A stretch of DNA of 64,000 bases from Ampullaceana balthica (GCA_944989445.1 CALYLW010000044.1:1841501-1905500), one strand, 5' to 3'; positions 12,095-25,255 are shown, numbered from the stretch's first letter. Notes: generated by a model not told the origin, from the sequence alone. Made by a program: numbers and translations.

Positions 12095-12520
12095 ACCACT
12101 TCTAAATAAACATCCCTAAAGTATCTCAGCTATGCCACAAACAGCTTCTAAACAAACAGCACCAAAATATAACAGCTATGCCACAAACAGAGCTAAATAA
12201 ACATACCTAAAATATCACAGCTATGCCAAAAACAGCTTCTAAATAAACATCCCTAAAACATCACAGATATACCACAAACAACTTCTAAATAAACATCACT
12301 AAAATATCCCAGCTATGCCACAAACAGCTTCTAAAGAAACATCACTAAAATATCACAGCTATGCTGCAAACAACTTCTAAATAAACATCACTAAAATATC
12401 CCAGCTATGCCACAAACAGCTTCTAAAGAAACATCACTAAAATATCACAGCTATGCTGCAAACATCTTCTAAACAAACATCACTAAAATATCACAGCTAT
12501 AGCACAAACAGATTCAAATT
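12095..12520. repeat. ~46-60-bp degenerate array
   Basis: Repeated CAGCTATGCCACAAACAGC and TTCTAAATAAACATCACTAA words, about 8 imperfect copies between the 21-bp and 51-bp arrays. Confidence 0.85.
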
Positions 12521-12589
12521 TTACTTCTAACTCTAAGCTAGATTCATAAGCAGATGCTGATCATCAAATTAATCAAATATATTAATACC

Positions 12590-14736
12590 ACAAAGATCTA
12601 CTCAACTTAATGTACATAGATCATAAACAACTACTATACCACAAAGATCTACTCAACTTAATGTACATAGATCATAAACAACTACTATACCACAAAGATC
12701 TACTCAACTTAATGTACATAGATCATAAACAACTACTTTACCACAAAGATCTACTCAACTTAATGTACATAGATCATAAACAACTACTTTACCACAAAGA
12801 TCTACTCAACTTAATGTACATAGATCATAAACAACTACTATACCACAAAGATCTACTCAACTTAATGTACATAGATCATAAACAACTACTATACCACAAA
12901 GATCTACTCAACTTAATGTACATAGATCATAAACAACTACTATACCACAAAGATCTACTCAACTTAATGTACATAGATCATAAACAACTACTTTACCACA
13001 AAGATCTACTCAACTTAATGTACATAGATCATAAACAACTACTATACCACAAAGATCTACTCAACTTAATGTACATAGATCATAAACAACTACTATACCA
13101 CAAAGATCTACTCAACTTAATGTACATAGATCATAAACAACTACTATACCACAAAGATCTACTCAACTTAATGTACATAGATCATAAACAACTACTATAC
13201 CACAAAGATCTACTCAACTTAATGTACATAGATCATAAACAAATACTTTACCACAAAGATCTACTCAACTTAATGTACATAGATCATAAACAACTACTTT
13301 ACCACAAAGATCTACTCAACTTAATGTACATAGATCATAAACAACTACTATACCACAAAGATCTACTCAACTTAATGTACATAGATCATAAACAACTACT
13401 ATACCACAAAGATCTACTCAACTTAATGTACATAGATCATAAACAACTACTATACCACAAAGATCTACTCAACTTAATGTACATAGATCATAAACAACTA
13501 CTTTACCACAAAGATCTACTCAACTTAATGTACATAGATCATAAACAACTACTATACCACAAAGATCTACTCAACTTAATGTACATAGATCATAAACAAC
13601 TACTATACCACAAAGATCTACTCAACTTAATGTACATAGATCATAAACAACTACTATACCACAAAGAGCTACTCAACTTAATGTACATAGATCATAAACA
13701 ACTACTATACCACAAAGATCTACTCAACTTAATGTACATAGATCATAAACAACTACTATACCACAAAGATCTACTCAACTTAATGTACATAGATCATAAA
13801 CAACTACTATACCACAAAGATCTACTCAACTTAATGTACATAGATCATAAACAACTATTATACCACAAAGATCTACTCAACTTAATGTACATAGATCATA
13901 AACAACTACTATACCACAAAGATCTACTCAACTTAATGTACATAGATCATAAACAACTACTATACCACAAAGATCTACTCAACTTAATGTACATAGATCA
14001 TAAACAACTACTATACCACAAAGATCTACTCAACTTAATGTACATAGATCATAAACAACTACTATACCACAAAGATCTACTCAACTTAATGTACATAGAT
14101 CATAAACAACTACTATACCACAAAGATCTACTCAACTTAATGTACATAGATCATAAACAACTACTATACCACAAAGATCTACTCAACTTAATGTACATAG
14201 ATCATAAACAACTACTATACCACAAAGATCTACTCAACTTAATGTACATAGATCATAAACAACTACTATACCACAAAGATCTACTCAACTTAATGTACAT
14301 AGATCATAAACAACTACTATACCACAAAGATCTACTCAACTTAATGTACATAGATCATAAACAACTACTATACCACAAAGATCTACTCAACTTAATGTAC
14401 ATAGATCATAAACAACTACTATACCACAAAGATCTACTCAACTTAATGTACATAGATCATAAACAACTACTATACCACAAAGATCTACTCAACTTAATGT
14501 ACATAGATCATAAACAACTACTATACCACAAAGATCTACTCAACTTAATGTACATAGATCATAAACAACTACTATACCACAAAGATCTACTCAACTTAAT
14601 GTACATAGATCATAAACAACTACTATACCACAAAGATCTACTCAACTTAATGTACATAGATCATAAACAACTACTATACCACAAAGATCTACTCAACTTA
14701 ATGTACATAGATCATAAACAACTACTATACATCATG
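12590..14736. repeat. 51-bp satellite, about 42 copies
   Basis: Unit contains CCACAAAGATCTACTCAACT then TAATGTACATAGATCATAAA. Copies are almost identical, with variation mainly at one base (CTATACC or CTTTACC) and a few single substitutions. The unit is 17 codons long, so one frame stays open for 720 codons. Uniformity implies recent amplification. I do not call a gene here. Confidence 0.97.
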
Positions 14737-14950
14737 TCACTTAAAGCACAAATAGCACATCATGTCACTTAAAGCACAAATAGCACATCATGTCACTTAA
14801 AGCACAAATAGCAACACAATCAAATTAATCAAATATATTAATACCACAAAGAGCTACTCAACTTAATGTACATAGATCATAAACAACTACTATACCACAA
14901 AGGTCTACTCAACTTAATGTACATAGATCATAAACAACTACTATACATCA
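14737..14950. repeat. 27-bp triplet array and displaced 51-bp units
   Basis: Three copies of ATCATGTCACTTAAAGCACA plus AATAGCAC, then two more 51-bp units (14842-14944), then the 27-bp motif again. A rearranged edge of the 51-bp satellite. Confidence 0.85.
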
Positions 14951-14999
14951 TGTCACTTAAAGCACAAATAGCAACACAATCAAATTAACTAAAACACAA

Positions 15000-16505
15000 T
15001 TTTCATCTACAAATACATGTGCTACAACACACAAACACACATCACACACAAGAAGGCAATGTAATACAATGCAAACAGTTGCAAACATCAAAACAAGCTC
15101 CAATCTAGTAACAACAACAACACGAGCATTTGTTACGCGTACTCAGCTCTATAAAATAATGTCCTCATAGCCCCCTATTCGTTGAACCATCTAAGACAGA
15201 CCAGTCTGTGTTGAACCATCCAAGACAGATCAGTCTGTGTTGGAGATAAGAAACGAAAGCGGATTCCAATGGCCATAAAAATGCGTCTTTGGGCCGGCTT
15301 CCATAGATTTAGCGACTGCGTTTGGTCGGACTCGTGTTTTCTCAGCATTTCGAACGCGAATAAATTCCATCTAATTCCTTTAAGAAGAAAGACTAAGTTC
15401 TTGTGGCCCGCTAATGAATTAAAAGCGGATTGGAGGATAGGCCAGGACCTCAGAACAGAGAAAACACAGAGAAGTTTAAGTGCAAAATGTCACATACGAG
15501 GGAGTTGGGGAAAGACTTAGAGGAAATATATCGATATACTTTGGTAGAATATTTTATTGATAGAGCTTGGCAATTCGAGACTAATGAAATTTATTGTAAA
15601 AAGCATTAACAAAATAAATAAATATTTCTTTTATAAATGGCGATAACAGATTTTGTGAAAATCGTTTTAAAAATCATATATATATTTACCCTCAATTATG
15701 TATGACTGACTCACTTTGGCCTAACGCTAAGGGCTACTCTGCTATTTTTTAAAATTAAAAAATATAGACTTAAAAATCATAATCATTTTAACATTAAACA
15801 CACCCCACACAATTGTTAATTGAAAAATTTCATGCGGACGCTCAAAAAGAGTTATTTTTGGTGCAGTAATTTAGTGCGCTGCTTTCTCAAATTTCTCGCC
15901 GTAAAAAGATATTAAATGACGTCATTGTTTTAGCTTATATTTTAATTTTGGAAAAGGGAACGATGTTAAAAGAGGATTTGAGGATTTTTAATAATAAAAT
16001 ACTTTGTGCACATTTCAGGAAGTTTAATATTACGTATTTATCATACAAGGACAAGTTAGTTGGGCTTTTGAAAAAGGTGAGCGCCGTAGGCGCCCTAAAA
16101 AAAAGCAGGCGCCGCAGTACAAACTAGTACTTTTTAAATAACCACTCAGCAAATTAAATATTGAATATAATTTTAAAGTTTGAGTATTCTCGATGCTTGA
16201 AAATATACAATCTTATCTCTTTTTAAATTAACTAAGTTATTTTTAGAGAGAGAGATAATATTTTATGTTCTCAAAATTACATAGCTGGGTAAATTGAAGA
16301 TGTCGAATGTATGTAGCTAGGGAAATATACAATCTCAACACTGATGTTATCCTGTGTAGTAAATCTATACAGTCGCTATAAACAATAAAACTAGTTAAGC
16401 TAATCTATGGGGTATATGTATAGTCATTGTAAGTTTAAAATATTTTACTTAATTCGTGTTACTATTTATTTAATCGTCAGATCCCATTTTGCACTTGGCC
16501 TATAC
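15000..16505. other. 1.5 kb without recognisable gene
   Basis: Two copies of an AACCATC(T/C)AAGACAGA(C/T)CAGTCTGTGTTG motif lie at about 15183-15241. A short ORF (15269-15520) has no family resemblance that I recognise. The rest is AT-rich with no array. Confidence 0.4.
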
Positions 16506-16507
16506 AT

Positions 16508-16920
16508 CGATTCCACTTATGATTACTAATGATTTCAGTTATGATTACTAATGATTCCAATTATGATTACTAATGATTTCAGTTATGATTAATAATGATT
16601 CCAATTATGATTACTAATGATTACACTTATAATTACATTACTAAAGATTCCACTTATGATTACTAATGATTCCACGTATGATTACTAATGATTCCACTTA
16701 TGATTACTAATGATTCCACTTATGATTACTAATGATTCCAATTATGATTACTAATGATTCCAATTATGATTACTTATGATTACACTTATAATTACTAAAG
16801 ATTCCACTTATGATTACTAATGATTCCACTTATGATTACTAATGTTTCCAATTATGATTACTAATGATCACACTTATAATTACTAATGATTCCAATTATG
16901 ATTATTAATGATTCCAATTT
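16508..16920. repeat. 22-bp minisatellite, about 18 copies
   Basis: Unit GATTCCACTTATGATTACTA plus AT, with CAATT and CAGTT variants. Confidence 0.95.
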
Positions 16921-17215
16921 CAAATAAACACACAATAGTCGCACCGAAAAGCTCACTTATTTTTTCCCTCTCATTTTCTTATTTTTGTTTTTACTTAAGC
17001 CGTTATCTAATGTAATCACCAACAAGCTCCCCGATCGCCTTCCTGTTTACTCAACCCTCATTGAACAATTACCTGCCAACACCTTGTAGGTAATTTTCGG
17101 TTTCGTTGGGCGCTTCTGGTGCCACTGGTTGCTAGCTCTATACCCCAAGATCTCATCAAATTATGGCCCCAAGTTATCTGCCCTCGTTGTTGACTGGTGT
17201 TTGTCCGACTTGACC

Positions 17216-17675
17216 GTCTCAAGTACCTTGACCGCCCCCTTTTAGATCTACAACTTCAGACTTGACCGTCTCAAGTACCTTGACCGCCCCCTTTTAGATC
17301 TACAACTTCAGACTTGACCGTCTCAAGTACATTGACCGCCCCCTTTTAGATCTACAACTTTAGACTTGACCGTCTCAAGTACCTTGACCGCCCCCTTTTA
17401 GATCTACAACTGCAGACTTGACCGTCTCAAGTACATTGACCGCCCCTTTTAGATCTACAACTTCAGACTTGGCCGTCTCAAGTACCTTGACCGCCCCTTT
17501 TAGATCTACAACTTCAGACTTGACCGTCTCAAGTACCTTGACTGCCCTTTTAGATCTACAACTTAAAACTTGACCGTCTCAAGTACCTTGACCGCCCTTT
17601 TAGATCTACAACTTAAAACTTGACCGTCTCAAGTACCTTGACCGCCCCTTTTAGATCTACAACTTTAAACCAGCT
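17216..17675. repeat. ~60-bp minisatellite, about 8 copies
   Basis: Unit contains GACTTGACCGTCTCAAGTAC, CTTGACCGCCCC and TTTTAGATCTACAACTTCA. A run of C/T bases varies in length between units. Confidence 0.95.
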
Positions 17676-17772
17676 TCAATAGATTTCCTTTTCTTTCACG
17701 GCTTTCCTTTTAAAACAAAAATCGTTACACTATCGTGAATTCAAACATACTTGAAAACGACTGTGAAGGGGT

Positions 17773-18009
<237 letters not shown>

Positions 18010-18081
18010 TAAGAGAGAAGTTAATACAAGTTCAAAGAGTTCATTAATCAAAGCATCCGTGTTAAGATATGTTATTAGTGG

Positions 18082-18478
18082 TTCGTCACAAACATATTTG
18101 TGTTCTAGAGTGACCTTTAGTCTACATAGAATGAAGTGACACCACAAACATATTTGTGTTCTAGAGTGACCTTTAGTCTACATAGAATGAAGTGACACCA
18201 CAAACATATTTGTGATCTAGAGCGACCTTTAGTCTACATAGAATGAAGTGACACCACAAACATATTTGTGATCTAGAGTGACCTTTAGTCTACATAGAAT
18301 GAAGTGACACCACAAACATATTTGTGATCTAGAGTGACCTTTAGTCTACATAGAATGAAGTGACACCACAAACATATTTGTGATCTAGAGTGACCTTTAG
18401 TCTACATAGAATGAAGTGACACCACAAACATATTTGTGATCTAGAGTGACCTTTAGTCTACATAGAATGAAGTGACAC
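18082..18478. repeat. 56-bp minisatellite, 7 copies
   Basis: Unit contains CCACAAACATATTTGTGATC, TAGAGTGACCTTTAGTCTAC and ATAGAATGAAGTGACA. Nearly identical copies; each holds the palindrome ACAAACATATTTGT. Confidence 0.95.
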
Positions 18479-18479
18479 C

Positions 18480-19626
18480 TCATGACATTTAGCCAAAAGC
18501 CTGCTGACACCATAGTTTAGTGACGCCACATGTGCTGGTTAAATCAAATGGCTAGTGACGCGAATATAATAGTGACGCATTATAGTTATCTATTTAGTCC
18601 ATCTCTTGATGTCCCATACTAGTTTTGGGACTGCTCATGGCTTTCTTAACTAATAGACAAACATCTCGAAACATAAACAAATATTTTGCAACCCAAACAG
18701 CATTGGAATAAATTTAAGAATAAATAGCAAATACTAGCTCGAAACGGTGCCACCCTCCACCCTGGTTCTATCTTATCCCTTTTCAAAGCCACAGCATTGA
18801 CAGTGATATGAGAGTTTACATAAAGAAGATTGTGTTTGAAATACGCGATGTCATTCTAACTTGCTATAAACAAAATTACGACAGTTGTCAAGATGTGTAT
18901 GACGTCACGCTGCCCGGCTAAGGTAATATTTATTTAGTAATCTGTCCTATCATGGGATTAAAATGTGCCCATGGCGAGAGTGTGTGCTTATCCATGTTTG
19001 TCAAGCGTTGTCACATCCAGCATCAGGTTTATCCATTCTTCAGCTGCAGCCATCTGGAGAGCACGCATGTGGAGACTTCTATTTTTGTCTTTGTCTGTTT
19101 GCTTATTCCATGATGATTTCATTGTTTATTTAGCTTGAATTCGCCAAGTAAATTTATTAAATGTTCTTCTTCAAACAACTTTAACTCGTCTCCATAGCAG
19201 AGACATTATCGAGGTATTTGTTTGAAACAATTCGAAGCACTTTTACAGAAAACTCAACAATTGACCTAAAAAAGCATCACAATATTTATTTATCCATAGA
19301 AAATCGCAAGGAGGAACAAATTATCCCAATAAACCTTTAAAAATATCCACGAATCCTTGAAAGATGATATGATAATCCACAAGATACTGTCATAATCAAA
19401 TGTTTAGTATTATGTTTTAAGACTTATCGCAATTGTACCCGTCTATCTCTTCATTACACTAACTAACGCCGAATCCAAAATACAAAGCAATACCACTCCA
19501 AATCTAGCGAACTTTAACTCAATGTATTTTAATAAAATTATATATTATCTGTTAAAGACGCTCCACTTTTAAAGATTATTGCTAGTCTATTGTTAATGTC
19601 TTGTATAGCATTTTCATTATTTTGTT
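18480..19626. other. No recognisable gene
   Basis: AT-rich single-copy-looking DNA. I see no ORF, array or element end that I can support. Confidence 0.4.
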
Positions 19627-19634
19627 AGTCTAGT

Positions 19635-20165
19635 CAAAAGCGTCAGTAGGGTTGGTGTCACCCGGTGCGGTAGCTCATGGTGTCAAACGGTGCGGTAGCT
19701 CATGGTGTCACCCGGTGCGGTAGCTCATGGTGTCACCCGGTGCGGTAGCTCATGGTGTCACCCGGTGCGGTAGCTCATGGTGTCACCCGGTGCGGTAGCT
19801 CAAGGTGTCACCCGGTGCGGTAGCTCATGGTGTCACCCGGTGCGGTAGCTCACGGTGTCACCCGGTGCGGTAGCTCATGGTGTTACCCGGTGCGGTAGCT
19901 CATGGTGTCACCCGGTGCGGTAGCTCATGGTGTCACCCGGTGCGGTAGCTCATGGTGTCACCCGGCGCAGTGGCTCATGGTGTCACCCGGTGCGGTAGCT
20001 CATGGTGTCACCCGGTGCTGTAGCTCATGGTGTCACCCGGTGCGGTGGCTCATGGTGTCACCCGGTGCGGTAGCTCATGGTGTCACCCAGTGTGGTAGTT
20101 AATGATGTCACCCCCATCACGACTTACCCAATCCACACAACCGCACCCTCCTAGTGCCGCCTCTG
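19635..20165. mobile_element. hAT-type MITE with an expanded internal minisatellite
   Basis: The ends are imperfect inverted repeats: CAAAAGCGTCAGTAGG on the left, and on the right the minus strand reads CAGAGGCGGCACTAGG. Flanks AGTCTAGT (19627-19634) and ATTCCAGT (20166-20173) match at 6 of 8 positions, as expected for an old 8-bp duplication. Inside, the subterminal GGTGTCACCCGGTGCGG motif is amplified into the 25-bp array at 19655-20115. Confidence 0.65.
19655..20115. repeat. 25-bp minisatellite, about 18 copies
   Basis: Unit GGTGTCACCCGGTGCGGTAG then CTCAT. It occupies most of the MITE at 19635-20165. Confidence 0.97.
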
Positions 20166-20322
20166 ATTCCAGTTTCTTTAAAAGTGCAATATCTGATACA
20201 TGTAATGAATAATACATGACAAAGATCAAATATACGTAGCATTCATTCTTATTTTAAGATTTACATTTCAATTGTTCTAATTTCAGTGTCATAAAGCCAT
20301 GTTTCCTGCGCAACCCATTCTT

Positions 20323-20541
20323 TTCTGGGAGCTGAATATGCACCCAATAACCGTTTCACACACACACTTACGCACACATTAGTACCACACACTGTCCAAA
20401 TATGCACCCAATAACCGTTTCACACACACACTTACGCACACACTAGTACCATACACTGTCCAAATATGCACCCAATAACCGTTTCACACACACACTTACG
20501 CACACACTAGTACCATTCACTGTCCAAATATGCACCCAATA
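20323..20541. repeat. ~64-bp CA-rich minisatellite, left part
   Basis: Unit contains TATGCACCCAATAACCGTTT, CACACACACACTTACGCACA and ACTGTCCAAA. About 3.5 copies before the hAT relic; the array resumes at 22379. Confidence 0.95.
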
Positions 20542-21233
20542 ATAGGGTTCTACCGATATATCGGCTGGCCGAATTATCGGCACCGATATCAGGATATCGG
20601 CAATATCGGTATCGGTAGCATGTAAAGGTCCCGATATTGACGTCACCGATATTTCATAGTAAGTGATATTGTGACAAAAAAAACATCGACAAAAAAAACA
20701 ACAACAACAACTATCATTTAGATTTACAATATCTCGACAAATTAATATATCGATCCCGATACCGGTATTGAAATAGCCAAAAGAGTCCTAGTATTAATAT
20801 CTACAGCCACGATACAGTGTGCCATGTGCTATGATATTTTTTAGGTATCGGCCGATTTTCGTATGCTCGGAAATACTGTGTAAATAGTTCTGATGTATAC
20901 CGTAATTGCTCTAATAAATGGATAACATGTAAACATTATGAATGGGGGGCAAGGGGGCATGTCATAATGTCATAAAAATTTCATAAAGTTGTTACAATAA
21001 AACTGAACTAAATTTCCTGAAAGTTTATTACATGGAAGACAGTTTACATTTATCAAACATAAAAAAGAATTATATCTGCAAGTATAACTGATTACATTAC
21101 TGATTGTTATAAACATTCCATTTGTTTCACAATTTCTGTAACATTTTCAGCAAAAATCCGCAAGCTTTTATATTTATGTGACCATCTAGTTTCAAATAGC
21201 AAAGGAATATTTAGAATAAGTTTTCTTTTCTGA

Positions 21234-22320
21234 TTACTTTCTCGGAAAAAACACTATAATAGACTTAATTGTTCCTATTGTTTTTCGTACAACATTCACA
21301 TTATTTAAATCGTTCACTACAAGATTTAGTTTATGTGAACTGCAATGTAGAAATGCTGCTTTTGGGTATTGTTTTCGAATTATTGCTTGGACTCCTCCTT
21401 CTTTACATGCCATTGTAGAACATCCGTAGTATCCTTGACCAACAAGCTTTGTCATATTTAATCAAAATTCTAATGAATTAGTAATGGTGGTGTTGGCTAA
21501 ACCTTCAGCTGTTCTATTGACAATTGTAATATATCCCAGGAATTCTTCTGTGACCATCATTTTCCCATTTTGTTCTTTGACAAATCTAACACCAAGTGAC
21601 ATCTCTTCAATGCCCCCTGAAATGTCATTTGTCTCGTCGGCAAGTATAGAAAATGCAACTGAATAATTTGCTTCACGAACAATGTCTTCACGCAAGAGAG
21701 ACCCACAAATTTTCGATTTTAGTGTTTTGCGTATTTGCCGAGATACGCTCAGCGGTTGCCCCTCAAAACGGCCCCATACAAATTGTTAACATTTTTTAAC
21801 ACAAAACATGCATTTTAAGCTTTCGTCAAATTTTTCACCCTTAAAAAAAGTGGTAAAATTGTAAAATTATTTCTTGTGATGTTATTATATTGTTTCTTGT
21901 CAACAAACAACCGTTATTGGTACCATTTCGCGTAAAGGCTATTAAATTCACTTTTGTGGTGTTATTATTATTGTTTTTTGTTAGCTAAACCTGACACTGA
22001 ATAGGTGAGTAAAAATACGAATATATTTGATTGTAAATTTTACTATTAGTCCATCTATTAGTCCAGGGCCGTTTTGTCGGGGCCGTTTTGTCGGGGCCGT
22101 TATGTCGGGGCCGTTATGTCGGAGCCCAATTGTCGGGGCCGTTTTGTCCGGGGCGTTTTGTCGATGAACCATACTCAGCACTACAAGAGCCAATTGACAA
22201 ACGATTACCAAGAACTCCATCTCCAGATTAAACACGAAACTCTAAAAGTTCATACAAATTACCAGAATTTGATTCTGTTCCACGAAGTGCTAAAACATGC
22301 ATGCAGCAAAATAGGATTGT
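21234..22320 (-). pseudogene. hAT transposase fragment (DUF4371 and part of the core)
   Basis: Minus strand, in order: SGNLYELLEFRV (about 22265-22230), then the MITE insertion, LREDIVREANYSVAFSILA then DETNDISGG (about 21700-21610), MSLGVRFVKEQNGK, EEFLGYI, then a TGA stop near 21456, TKLVGQGYYGCSTM (about 21452-21411) and FLHCSSHKLNLVVNDLNN (about 21345-21292), ending after SIIVFF. These are the conserved DUF4371 and first catalytic blocks. The C-terminal half with the dimerisation domain is absent, and stops and the insertion make it non-functional. Confidence 0.85.
21754..22170. mobile_element. GACAAAACGGCC-ended MITE, copy B, nested in hAT
   Basis: Homologous over most of its length to the element at 40510-40908 (shared AGTGGTAAAATTGTAAAATT, GTTTCTTGTCAACAAA, ACCTGACACT and AATAGGTGAGT words). 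The right end is expanded into several GGGGCCGTTTTGTC units and ends TCGATGAACC. Flanks ACGCTCAGC (21745-21753) and ATACTCAGC (22171-22179) match at 7 of 9. Removing it rejoins the hAT transposase reading. Confidence 0.75.
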
Positions 22321-22378
22321 AGAAATGATGGGACCCAGTTTGTTGCGATTTTCTTGAATTTATCTTCTAAATGATGAG

Positions 22379-22710
22379 TCCAAATAAGCACCCAATAACC
22401 AGTTCACACACACACTTACGCACACACTAATACCATTCACTGTCCAAATATGCACCCAATAACCGGTTCACACACACACTTACGCACACACTAGTACCAT
22501 TCACTGTCCAAATAAGCACCCAATAACCGGTTCACACACACACTTACGCACACACTAGTACTATTCACTGTCCAAATATGCACCCAATAACCGGTTCACA
22601 CACACACTTACGCACACACTAGTACCATTCACTGTCCAAATAAGCACCCAATAACCGTTTCACACCGACACTTTCGCACACACTAGTACCATTCACTGTC
22701 CAAATACATA
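22379..22710. repeat. ~64-bp CA-rich minisatellite, right part
   Basis: Continuation of 20323-20541, about 5 copies, with AATAAGCACCC variants. Confidence 0.95.
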
Positions 22711-22756
22711 CCATCGAAAGTCCTTCACTGTCCGCCATCCCCGTCACAATCTTAAA

Positions 22757-22868
22757 TTGTTTACAATCCACACACACACTCACACACACACACACATACA
22801 CACACACACATACACACACACAGAGACACACACACATACACACACACAGAGACACACACACACACAGT
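22757..22868. repeat. (CA)n microsatellite
   Basis: CA dinucleotide tract with TACA and GAGA interruptions. Confidence 0.95.
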
Positions 22869-22869
22869 G

Positions 22870-23974
22870 GTGATCATTTCCCCATGTCCCCACCCCTATC
22901 AGCCCACACACAGTCTTGAAATTCTCAATGTCCACAAACACACAAGGCTCTCTCGGCATTAAACCAAGAATGATTTCGTTTAAAAGGCTTTAATCCGGGT
23001 CTCTTTTCTTTGTTTTTCTAGGAAATCAGCCCACGGTCCTGATAATGTAATAGAATTAGGACCATGTGGATTGAAGGCTGGAGTACAAGCTAAGTCCCCG
23101 TTAAGGGAGGGCGGGGAGGTGGAGAGGGGATTGGATTTGGAAAGGAAGCGCGCGAAATTGAATCGCGAGACGATCGAAGATGGCGGAAAGATGAGTGTCC
23201 CCCTAACTCGGACAGTACAGGACAGCAGGACAGCTGGGAGATCCTCTAGTGCTGGCCTGTTGTCTTTTTTCCCCGCTGACGCGCCATTGTCGCCACGTGG
23301 GTGAGAAACACGATTAAAACAACGGGATGTCTCGAGATGTGATTAGAACGGGGGCATGCTGGGAATCATTATTATAGCATTGAATTTTTCTCCTCCACTC
23401 CCCCCCCCCTTTGCCTTTTTGGCCTCGTTGGCTGTAACATTCATTTCATTTGGTTTCGTTAAAAATTTAATTCCAATATTTTTTTACATTTTTTTTAAAA
23501 AAGGGTATTGAAATTTTTTTAAATTATTGATTTTAAATCCAAGGATTAGTTTTATTGTTGTGGTAAAAGATTTTCCAGGGGAGCTAACCCACAGGAGTGG
23601 ATGTAACACAATATGGCCGGGCTCCCCACCAAGGAACATTGGAGAAGATTATGAAAACGTTTTTATTTGTTTTCTTTTTTCTTTTTCTTTGTTCGTTTTG
23701 TTTGCAGTGTTCTTTTAATTTTGTTTTTATAACGCATGGCAATTAAATTAATGTTCCATCTATAGAGTGAACAAATCAAGAACAAATTAAAGTCAATTAC
23801 AAAAACTGAACTTACCTCAACAGTAGCATAACAGTTATGTGGGTCTTACGTAGGCACCTAAAACCTGCAGATACATTCTACCAGCGCGTTAAAGAAAGAA
23901 AATGACGATGAAAACAGAAACGGAATGATTTTATCGAGGAAACATTTCCTTCATCGGCTTGTAATTTTATTTTC
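22870..23974. other. No recognisable gene
   Basis: A GC-richer block at 23080-23310 has a short plus-strand ORF without family resemblance. The rest is T-rich. Confidence 0.35.
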
Positions 23975-24213
23975 ATTCAAATTTATCCATATAAAGTTCT
24001 CCTATTTACTCTAGATCAAATTTACCCATATAAAGTTCTCCTATTTACTCTAGATCAAATTTACCCATATAAAGTTCTCCTATTTACTCTTGATCAAATT
24101 TACAAATATAAAGTTTTCCTATTTACTCTAGATCAAATTTACCCATATAAAGTTCTCCTATTTACTCTAGATCAAATTTACCCATATAAAGTTCTCCTAT
24201 TTACTCTAGATCA
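23975..24213. repeat. 39-bp minisatellite, about 6 copies
   Basis: Unit contains CTAGATCAAATTTACCCATA then TAAAGTTCTCCTATTTACT. Confidence 0.95.
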
Positions 24214-24456
24214 AGTGTGTATTGCATTGGCCAAGCTAATTTTCTCCGATGCAATGAGAACATATAATGTCTTCTTATTGTGTTATCACATTAAAATCCA
24301 TTTCAACAACGCATACTCATAAATACAAGAGCGTGTGTGTACATACATCGACCAATGCTCGTGTACCAACATTGCTAAAGTTGTTACGGGAATCAACCAA
24401 ACATAATTTTATTGGCTTATCTGGAAAATGCAGCGCTTTTTTTCTTTAAAAACAGG

Positions 24457-25012
24457 TAACAGGTATCTGAACGTATATTTGACACAGGTATCTGAACGTA
24501 TATTTGACACAGGTATCTGAACGTATATTTGACACAGGTAGCTGAACTTATATTTGGCACAGGTGTCTGAACTTATATTTGACACAGGTATCTGAACGTA
24601 TATTTGACACAGGTATCTGAACTTATATTTGACACAGGTATCTGAACGTATATTTGACACATGTATCTGAACGTATATTTGACACAGGTATCTGAACGTA
24701 TATTTGACACAGGTATCTGAACGTATATTTGACACAGGTATCTGAACGTATATTTGACACAGGTATCTGAACGTATATTTGACACAGGTATCTGAACGTA
24801 TATTTGACACAGGTATCTGAACGTATATTTGACACAGGTATCTGAACGTATATTTGACACAGGTATCTGAACGTATATTTGACACAGGTATCTGAACGTA
24901 TATTTGACACAGGTATCTGAACGTATATTTGACACAGGTATCTGAACGTATATTTGACACAGGTATCTGAACGTATATTTGACACAGGTATCTGAACGTA
25001 TATTTGACACAA
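24457..25012. repeat. 25-bp satellite, about 22 copies
   Basis: Unit GGTATCTGAACGTATATTTG then ACACA. Three frames stay open for long stretches because the unit lacks stops on the minus strand; I do not call genes. Confidence 0.97.
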
Positions 25013-25255
25013 CCTAAAAAAGTAGTAAGACTAAACATTACAGGCGGTAATATAAAATAATATGTGGGGGAAAATGGTGCCGGAACGCCGTTCCGGTGCG
25101 TTTTGTTAGGAAACAAAATCACAGGCAAAATGAAACAAAGTGAAACAGTTAAATTCTGAGCCAACTGTAGGCTAAGTATTTCATTTATATAGTGAAATGG
25201 GAATTTTATAATTGCGATGTCAGGTCTTGCAAATAGTATGTTTGTGTGCGGCTAT

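Larger units (their letters stand above)
20542..22378 (-). mobile_element. hAT relic inserted in a minisatellite, with nested MITE
   Basis: Left end TAGGGTTCTACCGATATATC, with many CCGATATCGG-like words, follows CCCAATAA of the interrupted array. The right end lacks the expected complement, so it is deleted or rearranged. The interior encodes minus-strand transposase pieces (see 21234-22320) and a MITE (21754-22170). Because the same array lies on both sides, this is an insertion into that array. The superfamily is assigned from the protein. Confidence 0.65.

Noticed and set aside
12610..14772. 720-codon ORF read as a repetitive protein
   Set aside because: The unit is 51 bp with no stop in one frame, so the ORF follows from the period; no codon-level conservation, signal or partner was seen.
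23071..23304. Small coding gene in a GC-richer block
   Set aside because: No recognisable domain, splice context or homologue; composition alone is not enough.
25080..25105. GCCGGAACGCCGTTCCGG palindrome as an operator or transposon end
   Set aside because: An isolated palindrome with no partner end, target duplication or gene nearby to support a role.
24409..25164. 251-codon minus-strand repeat ORF
   Set aside because: Generated by the 25-bp satellite, which lacks minus-strand stops in any frame.
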